From Sthenelais limicola (Eukaryota; Annelida; Polychaeta; Phyllodocida; Sigalionidae), in assembly GCA_942159475.1 (NCBI GenBank), contig OW804096.1:18996906-19060905 (forward strand): a stretch of DNA of 64,000 nucleotides, read 5' to 3'. The notes under the pieces were generated by a model, which had not been told where the DNA came from, ran no database searches, and saw only the letters and a list, made by a program, of their open reading frames with translations. The position numbers and the translations under genes were made by a program. Below, one piece after another: positions 1 through 10,316 of this stretch; within the stretch, counting starts at the first letter, position 1; every line of letters starts with the position of its first letter.

Positions 1-350
1 GGGGATTTGCAAAGCCGCCATGTTGAATCTTGATCCGCATGGAATTATGGGATCAATGTTTCAGTTTCTAAATCTATAGAAAATATGTTACGTTCAGCAT
101 GGAGTATTTATCAATGTTCTAATGTCAATAGGAATGTGTTTCCATAACAGAAGTCCCAATCTTTCCCATCATGCATTTGGTTTCCATAGATAATTTATAC
201 AAACTAATTTATACAAACAATGATATTAGTGAAAATATTCATTCTTATTGGTAAAATATTTTTGCTATTTTCGATAACAATTTTGCCAAATATTTGTACC
301 CCAGAATGCATTGTAACTGTCATGCGCAGGGGCACATGCAAATCCCCTAT
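1..350 (+). mobile_element. MITE family 4 copy (left end at window edge)
   Basis: The inverted ends GGGGATTTGCA and TGCAAATCCCC enclose about 350 bp. The interior matches the copies at 18336, 52946 and 54215 (for example 'ttcagcatgga.tatttatcaatg', 'caatctttcccatcatgcat'). Confidence 0.75.
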
Positions 351-363
351 TTGGTCACATATA

Positions 364-650
364 TATGATGTTTCACAGGAAAACGAGTCACAAGTCGCAC
401 AAAAGGATTTTGAGATATTATCATATTTGGAAAGATGAGATCAAGCGGATTCTAATGGTAATAAACAGTACGACATCTAATAAGTATTTCTATATATATT
501 TATTAAAAAAAATAAAAAATGTTTGCAATATTTCTGGGTGGAAATATAGTGAAATAGCTAAATATACTCTATAAGATGACCTTAGCAATGCACGAATTCA
601 TATATTTAGTACACTGTCTTGAAATTTGGTAAATTTATTCATGCTACCAA
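364..650 (+). mobile_element. MITE family 2 fragment, 3' end lost
   Basis: Starts with the family 2 terminus (cacaggaaaacgagtcacaa) and follows the consensus to 'ttcatgctacc'. The right terminus is absent. Confidence 0.7.
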
Positions 651-856
651 CAATTGACTGAATTCATTAATAGTTCCTTTATATTTATAAAAGACTGTAT
701 TTTATATGATAATGGAATAATAGATGTATATCATATGATAATAGAATATTATGTTACTTTGCCTCTGTCAGAGACAGTTCTTCCGGCTATACATGACTAC
801 AGAAGCGCTAGCCTACCACAGGATACCTTCATCTTAACCTCACGTACAATCATAGT
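651..856. other. No feature seen
   Basis: AT-rich unique-looking sequence between two MITEs. No supported ORF. Confidence 0.5.
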
Positions 857-1254
857 CTATAGTCTGTTTGAAAAGTAGTTGACAAATAATTCCTTTGTCC
901 CTTTAATAGGAAGGAAAAGTGGGAGATATTTTACTTCAAACCATTGCCCCCTGAATCGCTGTTTGAGACCGACCATATCCATTTGTGACCGACCATGGCC
1001 AAATATGCAGCTTTATTGTATTGCAATCCCTCTGTTCCATATGCAGCAGCAGTTGTTTTGCTTAGAAGGAAGGAAGAGCTGGTTATACTGGCCCTGTATT
1101 CTCCATGGTTGATTGCAATGAGCGACTCGCTGGGCAAAGGGTTGACAGGTCCTTGTCATAAATAGAAGTCATAAATCCTCCACTTTTCCCTCTTCCTCTT
1201 TCCCTTAAAGGGACAAAGGAATCATGTGTCAACTACTTTTCAGACAGACTATAG
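857..1254. mobile_element. MITE with about 45-bp inverted ends (CTATAGTCTG)
   Basis: The left end, CTATAGTCTGTTTGAAAAGT and onward to TTTGTCCCTTTAA, is mirrored at the right end (1205-1254) with a few mismatches. About 398 bp. I see no other copy here and no clear target duplication. Confidence 0.75.
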
Positions 1255-1446
1255 AATGGGATCCTTTTATCCTAGACATAAGAAGTTTCCTGTGGATTTG
1301 TATTTCTTTGATGACTCTTTGCCATTTCCAATAACCTTGAGCTGCCTGTCAAATCCTGTTCAATCTTTGTGACTCTTGTTTTTTTATGCAGATCTTAATT
1401 CGGGTAATCTGGTGTGTACTGTTACCTAAGATAGATAGGTTTATAT

Positions 1447-1681
1447 GGGTCAGATTTTCAGAAAATGTACAATTGGCAGATCAACATATTTTTTAAATTC
1501 TGCTAAATTGGACTGAAAAATCATCAACACTAGGTATATATGGGTATATTTGGTATTGCCTTGATTCAAACAGTCTGTTTGGTTATGTTGAACAGTACTT
1601 TGAACCTGATTTTTGTCTTAAATTTGGGTTATTTGAGAGAATTGGTGAAGGTGAATTTTACATTTTCTGAAAATTTGACCC
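1447..1681 (+). mobile_element. MITE family 1 copy, TSD ATAT
   Basis: Reference copy. Family 1 has 28-bp inverted ends beginning GGGTCAGATTTTCAG, a total of about 235 bp, a conserved right segment (gggttatttgagaggattgg) and a variable middle that defines subfamilies. ATAT flanks both sides (1443-1446, 1682-1685). Middle type C ('attcaaacagtctgtttgg'). No coding capacity. Confidence 0.92.
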
Positions 1682-1952
1682 ATATATGTAATGTGTCACT
1701 CTGAAATCGCAGAAATTGTACTAAATTAACATGTCAAACCAAAAGCATAGTATTAATAAGTTAACTTTGGAAAACTGGATTTGAAGATTATACTGCACTC
1801 TTTAAGAACTATCATGGTTTGAAGATCATACTGTGATTGTTAAGAACTCTCATGGTTGATAGTAAAATAATTAAGCAGATCAACTTTATATTGTTAGTCG
1901 GTAAGTCCTATGTACACAGGCAGAGACTGTTTGGAAACAACAACATATCACA

Positions 1953-2356
1953 TGTGATGTGTTTCAGGAAAATGAGTCATAAGTCGCAAAAAATAGATTT
2001 TGAGATACCATTATATTTTCTACATAAAGCCTATTCCAATGATAGTAAACAGTCTATATTCTAATAAGTATTTCTAGATTTTAAGTTTGATACTTTCGTT
2101 TTTGAAAAAAAAAGGTTTCCAATATTTCTGGGGGTCAATAAACATTAAAGTAACTAAATGTAGTCCATCTGAGCACCTTTAAAACGAAAGGATATATTAC
2201 ATAGATTGTCCTGAAATTTGAGACATCGATTGATATGGCGATAAGTGATAAAACCTCCCAAAATCAGAACATTCAGATAATGTGATTTTATGAAAAAAAC
2301 ACTTTGAAAAATATCAATTTTGCGATTTATGACTCATTTTCTTGGAACACATCACA
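1953..2356 (+). mobile_element. MITE family 2, complete copy
   Basis: Reference copy. Family 2 has 39-bp inverted ends beginning TGTGATGTGTTTCAGGAAAA, containing the box GAGTCACAAGTCGC. It is about 404 bp, AT-rich and non-coding. Confidence 0.9.
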
Positions 2357-3070
2357 TATGATAAGTTTGTACCAGAGTTTAAAAAAAAGGCTGTCAGGCC
2401 TAAAAGTGGCAGCAGAGTATGATTCAGGTTCTAAAAAACAGTTTAAGCCATGGAGGGATATTTTTAACAACTTGTAACCCTAGCTTTCCTATACGGAACA
2501 GGGAAAATACCTGGAAGAATGTTAGCGTTGAAAAAAACAGAAAATCAATGAAAAAATGTTAAAAGGGAGAAAATACTCCAGAAAAGACAAAGGTCCAGAC
2601 TATATTAATGATATGAACTTAATAAATGATGTTAAATTTATGTAACCCTTACTTAGAAAAAAGAAAAATGTGAATCGTAAGTCAAAGTTTATACACCATT
2701 CTAATGATTTGCTCGATGTTTCACTAATTTTACCTGTTATCCACATGTGTTTTGTTAAATAAAGATCCGGTGTTGGACAAAAAAAAAGAAAAAAAAACAA
2801 ACTTTCATGGTTTAACATTTCATAACATACAACATTTCATGGTAGCGATTTCTGTATTGTTAGTTTCTGTTTAATTTACTCTTCATAAAATGAATAACTT
2901 TAATGATAAAAGTAGAGTAATAGTAGAGTAATCAGCAATTTAAACAGTGATTCCTTGGTCAGTTAGATGTCACTTAGATGTAGCCTTCTAAACAGGCTTC
3001 CAATCTACCCACCTTATGGTGCATACATTAATAAGTTAAATATTAATGGTTGAATTGAATTGAATTCTCC
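2357..3070. other. No feature seen
   Basis: AT-rich sequence with A-runs and no supported ORF, repeat or RNA. Confidence 0.5.
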
Positions 3071-3785
3071 TTATCCTTGATAGCGCGAAAATAAGCTATC
3101 CGACCACCACGCCACCTGGAGGCTGAGATAAAGCTAAGGCGGAAGCTTCCGGTCATGGCAGCCGCAACCTTAGAAACAGAGTAGGCCTAAACATGATTAT
3201 ACCCATACACTCATTGCTCGGCCTCCACTTTTTCAAATAGGTAAAATTATATACCTACGGATAGCTGAGAATATACTCTTTTCATATTTTCTAATCCCGT
3301 GACCATTTTTACATTTTTTGCTGGTGTTATTGCCGTTTTCGCGGGTGGCGGTCAGCGCAAACACCTAAGGCGGAAGCTTCCTTCTCAGCCTACTGGGAGA
3401 TATTCCAGCATACAGCGCCACTGGTGTTACATTCGCACCCTATCTGGCTATCTGGGTTCAGCACAATTGAAAAACATTTTATTGCATTCTTTCGTTGCCG
3501 ATCAAAGGGGATCTCCTGCAAAATGGGAGGTTTCAATTCTCCTTCTGACGTATTTTACAGTCTTCTGTGTAACAATGTCATCTCAGTCATTGACTGCCGA
3601 TGATTCTCTACAAAAGTGCAATCATAAATTTGATAACAATCAGTCAGTCATAAAAGATGGTGCAATATTTTTAACAAGAGGTTTCACTCGAGGATATGTT
3701 TTTCATTATTTGATACTTCGTAATGTGGTAATATTTAGAATGCTCTATAATTTTACATGCCAATATGAGACAATATGGGGTATTA
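3070..3785. other. Region with a 17-bp repeated motif and an unassigned 168-codon ORF
   Basis: CTAAGGCGGAAGCTTCC occurs at about 3134-3150 and 3365-3381, each near a CCACCTGG or GCGCCACTGG motif. An ORF at 3299-3805 (plus) resembles nothing I recognise and its composition is not convincingly coding. Confidence 0.3.
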
Positions 3786-3787
3786 TT

Positions 3788-3862
3788 ACACACGTGAGCA
3801 GTTAGAAAGGTGCAGTTTGGGGGTGCAGTTCGGTTGATACGAACCGCTCACGTGTGCCGTTC
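3788..3862. repeat. Short inverted repeat with CACGTG cores
   Basis: CACACGTGAGCNGTT arms of about 15 bp face each other across about 40 bases. Confidence 0.4.
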
Positions 3863-4023
3863 GGCCAAAGACGCAATTTCATTGGTGCAGCATAGGCCAG
3901 ATGACGTCGTCCCGACCGCGTAACTTAGGCCTACAAATTGCAGTGAATGAAGCCTCCTCGAGTTAAACTATAGGCTTAACAAGTTAAATTTACTTTTTAA
4001 CATCCAAATAGAGTGTGCAATAA

Positions 4024-4156
4024 ATAGCAAATGGCCCTCTGTTCGGGTTCAAACTGATCTCGACCCATCAGAAAACGGGAACTCACCCCTTAGGGGTTCG
4101 TCCCGTTTTCTGATGGGTCGAGATCAGTTTGAACCCTCCATCGGGCCATTTGCTAT
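4024..4156. repeat. Long hairpin palindrome H1
   Basis: Arms of about 65 bp around a loop near 4090. The inner 35 bp, from CCCGTTTTCTGATGGGTCGA outwards, pair perfectly. The outer 14 bp (GGGCCATTTGCTAT) also pair. The stem is unlike the other palindromes in the window. Confidence 0.9.
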
Positions 4157-4350
4157 AAATACTTAATGGCTAATGATACAAGACATCTTTTGGACAACAA
4201 GAGGTGGTTCTGTATAATATAATATATCACAGACAGTATAAGTCGTGAGACTGAAGGCAACTTAGGTAATATAGGTAGCGCAGGTAATATGTAATGTAGT
4301 GTACACAATCAGTTTACCAATTCAAACAAAGTAATCATCATTCCAGCATA

Positions 4351-4481
4351 GCATTAATACCCGAGGTGTTGGATGGTCTGGGTGGTCTATAGCCTGGTGG
4401 ATAATTCGAGGGGCGTTAGCCCCGAGAATTTCCACCAGGCAATAGACCACCCAGACCATCCAAAACCGAGGGTATTAGTGC
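4351..4481. repeat. Long hairpin palindrome H2
   Basis: Arms of about 63 bp with a few mismatches. The core GGATGGTCTGGGTGGTCTAT pairs with its complement at about 4443-4462. A short loop lies at GGGGCGTTAGCCCC. Confidence 0.9.
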
Positions 4482-4710
4482 TTTTAGACCCAGCTTGGTC
4501 AGATTCGACTGTTATTTACCACTTACTGACTTTTATTTACCAGTTATTTTGACATCTATAACCCCCATTCCTTACCCGAAGTTGCCGGAAGTGATTGCCG
4601 TGGTCTGTTGTGAAAAAATACACCCTAGAATCTGACCAAACTGGGTCTAAATATAAATAGATTTTGCTTGATTCTTAAAAGCTCTAGGATCTATAATTCG
4701 GTGGGCCATC
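4482..4710. other. No feature seen
   Basis: A phrase with 'gaccc..tttggtcagattc' near 4487-4512 recurs inverted at about 4620-4650, suggesting a larger imperfect inverted repeat around H2. No gene. Confidence 0.35.
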
Positions 4711-4711
4711 G

Positions 4712-5065
4712 TGGGCCATGGTTAATATGAAAGAGCACGGCGTCTGTAGAAATATATACCTGTTCTTTTATTAGCTTCTTAACTCTCACATTCACAGTGT
4801 TTACGGAGTAAGGGCAACTGTTTTTATATTGTACCGTACCTTGGAATACGTATAATTGTACTATAATATACAGAAAGCATGTATCATGAGAAAAAATGAC
4901 TTTGAATTACATAATTATAATGATAACAACTAATTCATGTAAACATCTCGCTATTTGTAAAACTGTTCGTTGGAATTCAGGCTGTCCTGAGAATATTCGT
5001 GCTATATGTATGGAAATGTTCAATGACCTGAATAAAATATTTTCAAAATCTAAAATCATATAGTT
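4712..5065 (+). repeat. Dispersed repeat P, copy 1
   Basis: Starts with 'catggttaatatg.aagagcacggcgtc' and ends with 'caggctgtcctgagaatattc ... gacctgaataaaatattttc' and an AAATC-rich tail. The tail, with an AATAAA-like signal, resembles a retroposon 3' end. Other copies: 21995-22370 and 63590-64000. Confidence 0.65.
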
Positions 5066-5100
5066 AAAACATCTTGTTAGTTACTGGTGCATGTCCATGT

Positions 5101-5305
5101 GGGTCAAAATTTCAGGAGTCACCTTCATCAATCCTTCATCAAAATGTAAGACGAAAATCAGGTTCATAATACTGTTCAGACAGATTTATTGAATGAATAC
5201 AAAACAGAATACACTCAGATATACCTAGTATTTTAGCAGAATAATTTAGCAGAGTTTGATAGAAGTGTAGAAATGTAGATTGTGCATTTTCTGAAAATCT
5301 GACCC
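5101..5305 (-). mobile_element. MITE family 1 copy, TSD ATGT
   Basis: Left end mutated (GGGTCAAAATTTCAG), right end intact. ATGT on both sides. Middle type D ('cagacagatttattgaatg'). Confidence 0.85.
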
Positions 5306-5687
5306 ATGTAGGGGTAGGAACGGAGAGTGTTGCGTCCCAAAGTAGACATATGTACAAATGATGAAATCGGTACAGACTTTTCCTCTGTGGTACATGCTAT
5401 TTCACATACTATAGTTCTTTTCCAACTGCTTTCTTCCTATTTCCGAGAAGATTTTACTATTTCCAGAACAAAAAGTTCCATGTCAGTGTCGATTTTCCCA
5501 TGTCAGCCTCCTTTTCCACCATTTCCCTTAGATATTCACCACCGAAAAGTATATCACTGCACCTTTTTCCTATTTCCCCTACATGAAAAGCCATGTCTAG
5601 CTGCTGTGACTCCTATGTCTAGATTTGGCCATCTTTTCTCATTGGTGTCCTCCCTGGGACACTCCTTTTCTACCCATACAAAAGCAG
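5306..5687. other. No gene supported
   Basis: Slightly pyrimidine-rich. An apparent 136-codon frame runs on into the neighbouring MITE and is not convincing. Confidence 0.5.
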
Positions 5688-5691
5688 ACAT

Positions 5692-5925
5692 GGGTCAGAT
5701 TTTCAGAAATGTACAATTGGCAGCTGTACACATTTAGTATATTCTGCTAAATTAGGCTGCAATTTGGTCAATATTATGTAAATACCTGTACATTTGGCAT
5801 TGCATTGATTCTAGCAATCTGTTTGGTTAGGTTGAACTGTATTTTGAACTTTATTTTGGTCTGAAATTTGGGTTATTGGAGAGGATTGGTGAAGATGAAT
5901 TGTACATTTTCTGAACATCTAACCC
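5692..5925 (+). mobile_element. MITE family 1 copy
   Basis: Middle type A ('attctagcaatctgtttggtt'). Flanks ACAT/ACAC. Right end diverged (TCTAACCC). Confidence 0.85.
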
Positions 5926-6039
5926 ACACACATGAGTAGTGGCTCAGTGTTACGTAACATTATCCACTACCACTGAGTGGGGGCCCACCAGCTATCTTTG
6001 TAGTGTAGCAGTGTTACATAACACATCCAATACATCTTC

Positions 6040-6140
6040 TCTTCCTTTCTCTTTCTCCCTCTCTCCCTCTCCCCTCCCGCTCACCCCTCCCCTCCCCCGC
6101 TCACCCTCCCTCTCCCTCTCACCCTCCTTCTCCCTCCCAG
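6040..6140. repeat. Pyrimidine-rich low-complexity tract
   Basis: CTCCC/TCTCCCT-type simple sequence. Confidence 0.8.
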
Positions 6141-6175
6141 TCATGTTGGGGTAGGAATACATCATGGTACATTTG

Positions 6176-6375
6176 GGTGAAAAGGAGTGGATATTTGGAA
6201 AAGGAGTGGATATTCGGAAAAGGAAAAGGATATTCCAAAAAGAAAAGGATATTCCAAAAAGGAAAAGTATATTCCTAAAAGGAAAATGAAAATCCGAAAA
6301 GGAAAAGGACATTGGCAAAAAGGAAAAGAAAGTTGACAAAAAGGTATTGGATATTCCAAAAAGAAAAGTCTTGGA
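6176..6375. repeat. About 20-bp minisatellite, GGAAAAGGATATTCCAAAAA type
   Basis: About nine degenerate tandem units with a purine bias. Apparent Phe/Pro-rich minus-strand frames here are repeat artefacts. Confidence 0.8.
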
Positions 6376-6705
6376 TATTTTTGATTTTTCCTATTTCACG
6401 TTTATATCCTTTCAGATTGGGGACAAAACAGAGAGAAACGTTTTTCTTTTCTTTTGTATTTTTCTACATTTTTTCTCAAGTATTTATCGGTTTACACTGA
6501 TGTCCAGTAGTTATGGACGTCACTTGATTGTAACACTTATTGCTAGCTCTGGCACATGCAGCTTTTGTAATTGTACTTCTTTAGGAGATAGACGCACGAA
6601 AACTGAATGATTGAATGATTGATTGATTGATTGATTAATTGATTCTTGAACGAGTACGTAATTAATTACTTGTTTAACTTGTTTTCTGATCACTGTTTTA
6701 ACACC
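6376..6705. other. No feature seen
   Basis: AT-rich. A short (TTGA)n tract near 6610-6640. Confidence 0.5.
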
Positions 6706-6710
6706 TATAT

Positions 6711-6945
6711 GGGTCAGATTTTCAGAAAATGTACAATTCAACTTCCCCGATCTTCTCAAATAACCCAAATTTCAGACGAAAATAAAGTTCAAAATACAGT
6801 TTAACCTTACCAAAGAGATTGCTAGAATCAATGGAATGTCAAATATTCTCCAATTTACCTAGTGTTGACCAAATTGCAGCCTAGTTTCTCAGAATTTATT
6901 AAATGTGTACAGTTGCTAATTGTACATTTTCTGAAAATCTGACCC
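6711..6945 (-). mobile_element. MITE family 1 copy, TSD ATAT
   Basis: Both 28-bp ends clear. Middle type A. Confidence 0.92.
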
Positions 6946-6959
6946 ATATAGTGTTTAAT

Positions 6960-7110
6960 ATGAACGTAGCTTAGTCAAATGTAACCAAGAAAAAAGCTAA
7001 TCAAGAAAGGCATGTTCGGGAAGACCTCCTCTTGAGAAGAACGCAACCTCTTTGTCAAACATCTTATCGCAAATAAAGAATTATCTTATCTTATCTTATC
7101 TTATCGTAAG
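6960..7110 (+). mobile_element. 3' tail of a non-LTR retroelement
   Basis: 'gcaaataaagaa' followed by (TTATC)n at 7081-7105. This tail type is typical of LINE/SINE 3' ends. The body is too short to classify. A related tail is at 46142. Confidence 0.5.
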
Positions 7111-7664
7111 AGAGCAAACTACATTGCTCTTGTTTACAGCCTCATAGCCGAACAATCAACCCTATACCGTGCTACTGCCACTTACGCAAGTTACGGCAGG
7201 CCTACATAGGCCTATAGGGCCAATGCATTACGTACTATCAGCGCGGCGCTTATTGTCCATTTCACCACTGACTATGATCTATTTCAATGGATATCCTGGG
7301 TTGATTTTACTGCCAGGCAATCAGATTGTTTAATTGATATTGCAAAATATGTATTTAACCCATGTTCCAACTTTGACATAGAGATAAGTAATTTTACTAG
7401 AAATATACTAAAGTTTAATGCACAAAGTGGCTATTTTGGAAAATATTGCATAGGGCGCTCTACAGCCCAGTCACTTGAATGGGTTGTATACAGCTAACAG
7501 CCGCACATGTTTCACCTGTTTCATCCCTGGAGAGGGAAATGTCATTTTGTAACTGGATCTGAAGGTCATAATGTAATTGCTAAGAACGTGTAATAGAAGA
7601 AGTTGTTGGGACTCCACTGAAACTGAAATATCAAATGAAATATCAAGCAATTTAAACCAAATAT
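7111..7664. other. No feature seen
   Basis: Unique-looking sequence. No supported gene. Confidence 0.5.
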
Positions 7665-7800
7665 GATATGTTACAGGAAAACGAGTCCCAAGTCGCAAAA
7701 AAATGGATTTTGAGATATTATCATCATATTTGGAAAGATGAGATTGCAATGATTGCAATGATGGTAAACTTTGAGACATCTAATGTGGTGAATAATATAT
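7665..7800 (+). mobile_element. MITE family 2 fragment, 5' part
   Basis: Left terminus (gatatgttacaggaaaacga) and the following consensus. Lost after about 7795. Confidence 0.7.
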
Positions 7801-7876
7801 TACGATTTTAGGGGCGATTTGACACCTACGATTCGTTGTACGACCTTGTTTCAGTGGTGAATCAATTCGTACATAT

Positions 7877-8111
7877 GGGTCAGATTTTCAGAAAATGTAC
7901 AATTCAACTTCGCCAATCTTCTCAAATAAGCCAAATTTCAGACGAAAATAAAGTTCAAAATACAGTTCAACCTAACCAAACAGATTGCTAGAATCAATGC
8001 AATGCCAACTATGCTCGAATTTATCTAGTATTGACCAGATTTCAGCCTAATTTAGCAGAATTTACTCAATGTGTACAGCTGCCAATTGTACAATTTCGGA
8101 AAATCTGACTC
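7877..8111 (-). mobile_element. MITE family 1 copy, TSD ATAT
   Basis: Middle type A. ATAT at 7873-7876 and 8112-8115. Confidence 0.92.
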
Positions 8112-8289
8112 ATATGTGCCCCAACTGGCGACGATTTGCCAATAGGTGGACCGCACAAATAATCGGGGGCCTTGATTTGGGGGCACATATGCACGATTTC
8201 AGTGCACAATTCCAAGTTTGAGATCGTATATGATTCCTATGAAGAATTGTGTATGTGTGGGGTAACCCACGATTAGTTAGATCTGCTTA

Positions 8290-8785
8290 TGCCCCGTCTA
8301 CACAGGGACGAATTGGAAAGCGAATTGGGCCTTGCGGCCACTCGGAAATTCGCAGGTGATTGAACAAATGTCGTTTCGCGAATTATTGATGAATCAAAAC
8401 GATTATTTCACAGAACATGCCCAGACATATTGTCTCAAGTATGTTAAGATTTTGTGATTATAAATTGATTTTTTCTATCTTTTTTTAAAAAATCGTCGCA
8501 AGTACACCTCAAAAAATATTTTCGGTCTTCTCTCCCTCCATTTTCTTATAATTTGAAGTGATCCAAATCGCACATCTGCTGCGAATCCAGACCTGCGATT
8601 TTACATCAGTTTGCATCTGAAATCGCACATGTGTAGGGACTAAAAACCCAAATCGAAGAGCATTATTTCTTAAATCGCACAAGCTCGCCGCCGATTCGCA
8701 CAGGATTTCTACGGTTTCACATGCAAATGATCGCAAGTGCCAGATTCGCACCAGTTTTTGAATTCGCCCCTGTGTAGACGGGGCA
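8290..8785. mobile_element. MITE with TGCCCCGTCTACACAGGG ends, TSD TTA
   Basis: Inverted ends TGCCCCGTCTACACAGGG..CGAATT enclose 496 bp. TTA occurs on both sides (8287-8289, 8786-8788). The 3-bp TWA-type duplication fits PIF/Harbinger. The interior repeats 'aattcgca' and 'aaatcgcac' motifs. Non-coding. Confidence 0.8.
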
Positions 8786-8824
8786 TTAGATATATTCAAT
8801 ACACAGTCTGCACATTTGGTTGAT

Positions 8825-8962
8825 CAATTCATGCTACTAGCAGCGTTAAACCCCACAACATGGAAACATTCTGAGCAAGAGTTCTTGTGAATAAATGACT
8901 TAAAAAATTATCAATTTTGCGACTTGTGACTGATTTTTCTGAAACACATGACAAATGTGTTC
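8825..8962 (+). mobile_element. MITE family 2 fragment, 3' part
   Basis: Ends 'gcgacttgtgactgatttttctgaaacacatgaca'-like, with the preceding consensus from 'ttcatgctactag'. Confidence 0.7.
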
Positions 8963-9153
8963 TCTTTAAAACTAGAACAGATCTAAACTAGTTCTGGATA
9001 CACAATTTGATAAGACTAAGACATTAATTGGATCTTTACTACCTGTTTATCACACGTGTATGTAACAGCTGGCTGTAACGACCATGATAACCTTATGTTG
9101 GCACATCAACTGTAGCACAACTGGTATCAAGTACATTTTTACGGTCGTCACAT

Positions 9154-9392
9154 GGCTCAGATTTTCAGAAAATGTACAATTCAACTTCGCCAATCTTCTC
9201 GAATAACCCAAATTTCAGACGAAAATAAAGTTCAAAATGCAGTTCAACCTAACCAAACAGATTGCTAGAATCAATGCTATGCCGAATATACTCGAATTTA
9301 CCTAGTATTGACCAAATTGCAGCCTAATTTAGCAGAATGTACTACATGTGTACAGCTGCCAATAGTATATACATTTTCTGAAAATCTGACCC
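9154..9392 (-). mobile_element. MITE family 1 copy with paralogous empty site
   Basis: Starts GGCTCAG, ends CTGACCC, flanks ACAT/ATAT. The paralogue at 29144-29160 reads straight through (CACATGGCTGGGTGC), which supports the element boundaries and the 4-bp duplication. Middle type A. Confidence 0.93.
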
Positions 9393-9656
9393 ATATGGCT
9401 CTGGGCTTTAACGTATTGCGGTAGACCAAGGCTTTGACCTTGTGCTTACATGTTTATGACCTCTGGCTCAGGCTGTGTTAGCGATTACTCCTTAACGGAC
9501 TCACTAGCCTTGTCTGGGTAAATGTCCAGGATGGTAATTGTCCATGGGGTAAAAGTCGGGGGGGATATGTCCGGTGGGTACATGTCCGGCGAGTAGCTGT
9601 CCTAGAACCATAGTATATATATTGTCATTTTAAATTAATGACAGACATTGAGGGGC

Positions 9657-9726
9657 TGCTGGTGCACTCATTGGTGTATAATCCCGGGGCAAAGCTGAGG
9701 GGTTATACACTAACAGTGCACCAGCA
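9657..9726. repeat. Hairpin palindrome H5, copy A
   Basis: TGCTGGTGCACT..TTGGTGTATAA.CCC pairs with GGGGTTATACACTAACAGTGCACCAGCA. Confidence 0.85.
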
Positions 9727-9802
9727 GGCACTAAATGGAGGCTATTAATCTTACGTCTTAGTCACAGCAGTAACTATTGTAAAGCACAATGCAGATACCA
9801 CT

Positions 9803-10212
9803 TGTGATGTGTTTCAGTAAACTGAGTCACAAGTCGCAAAATAGATATTTGTCAAAGTGTTTTATTCACAAGATCTCTTTATTGAAATGTTCTCATCTTT
9901 GTAGTATCTACCGTTTTAGATCGTATCAATGCACTTACCAAATTTTAAGAATGTGTATTAAATGTATCCATCCATTTCTAAGGTCATCATAGTGAGGATA
10001 TTTACCTACTTACCTAGTAATGGTCCTACCAGAAATGTTGCAACCATTTTTTTTCAAAAGTAAAAATATCAAACTTAAAATCTAAAAGTTATCAATAAAT
10101 ATCCTACTGCTTACTATCATTGGAATCGGCTTGATCTCATCTTTCCAAATATGATTATATCTCAAAATTCATTTTTTGCGACTTGTGACTCATTTCCCTG
10201 GAACACATCACA
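9803..10212 (-). mobile_element. MITE family 2, complete copy, LINE target
   Basis: Both termini present (9803 and 10212). The LINE inserted at its right end, duplicating 14 bp that begin inside the terminus. Confidence 0.9.
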
Positions 10213-10217
10213 CTTAT
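10204..10217. repeat. LINE target-site duplication, 3' side
   Basis: CACATCACACTTAT, identical to 16668-16681. Its first nine bases are the terminal bases of the MITE family 2 copy at 9803-10212. Confidence 0.92.
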
Positions 10218-10238
10218 TTTTTTGTTTTTGCAACTGAC

Positions 10239-10244
10239 TTTATT
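10239..10244 (-). terminator. LINE polyadenylation signal AATAAA
   Basis: AATAAA on the minus strand lies about 20 bases before the A-rich tail (10218-10230) that ends the element. Confidence 0.7.
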
Positions 10245-10316
10245 TCTGATACCTGCCGACTGGGCATTTACAATTCTAATATTCATTTCTGAAAGGAAAG
10301 GACATATATAAGTGAG

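Larger units (their letters stand above)
9055..9752 (+). repeat. Duplicated segment, copy A (MITE 1-filled)
   Basis: Closely matches 29049-29500, except that a MITE family 1 copy (9154-9392) is present here and absent there. It contains hairpin 9657-9726. Confidence 0.9.

Noticed and set aside
3299..3805. 168-codon plus-strand frame
   Set aside because: The longest frame outside repeats and transposons, but no recognisable domain, mixed composition and no supporting exon structure. Not called as a gene.
5327..5737. 136-codon plus-strand frame
   Set aside because: It ends inside a family 1 MITE and has low-complexity Phe/Pro/Ser composition.
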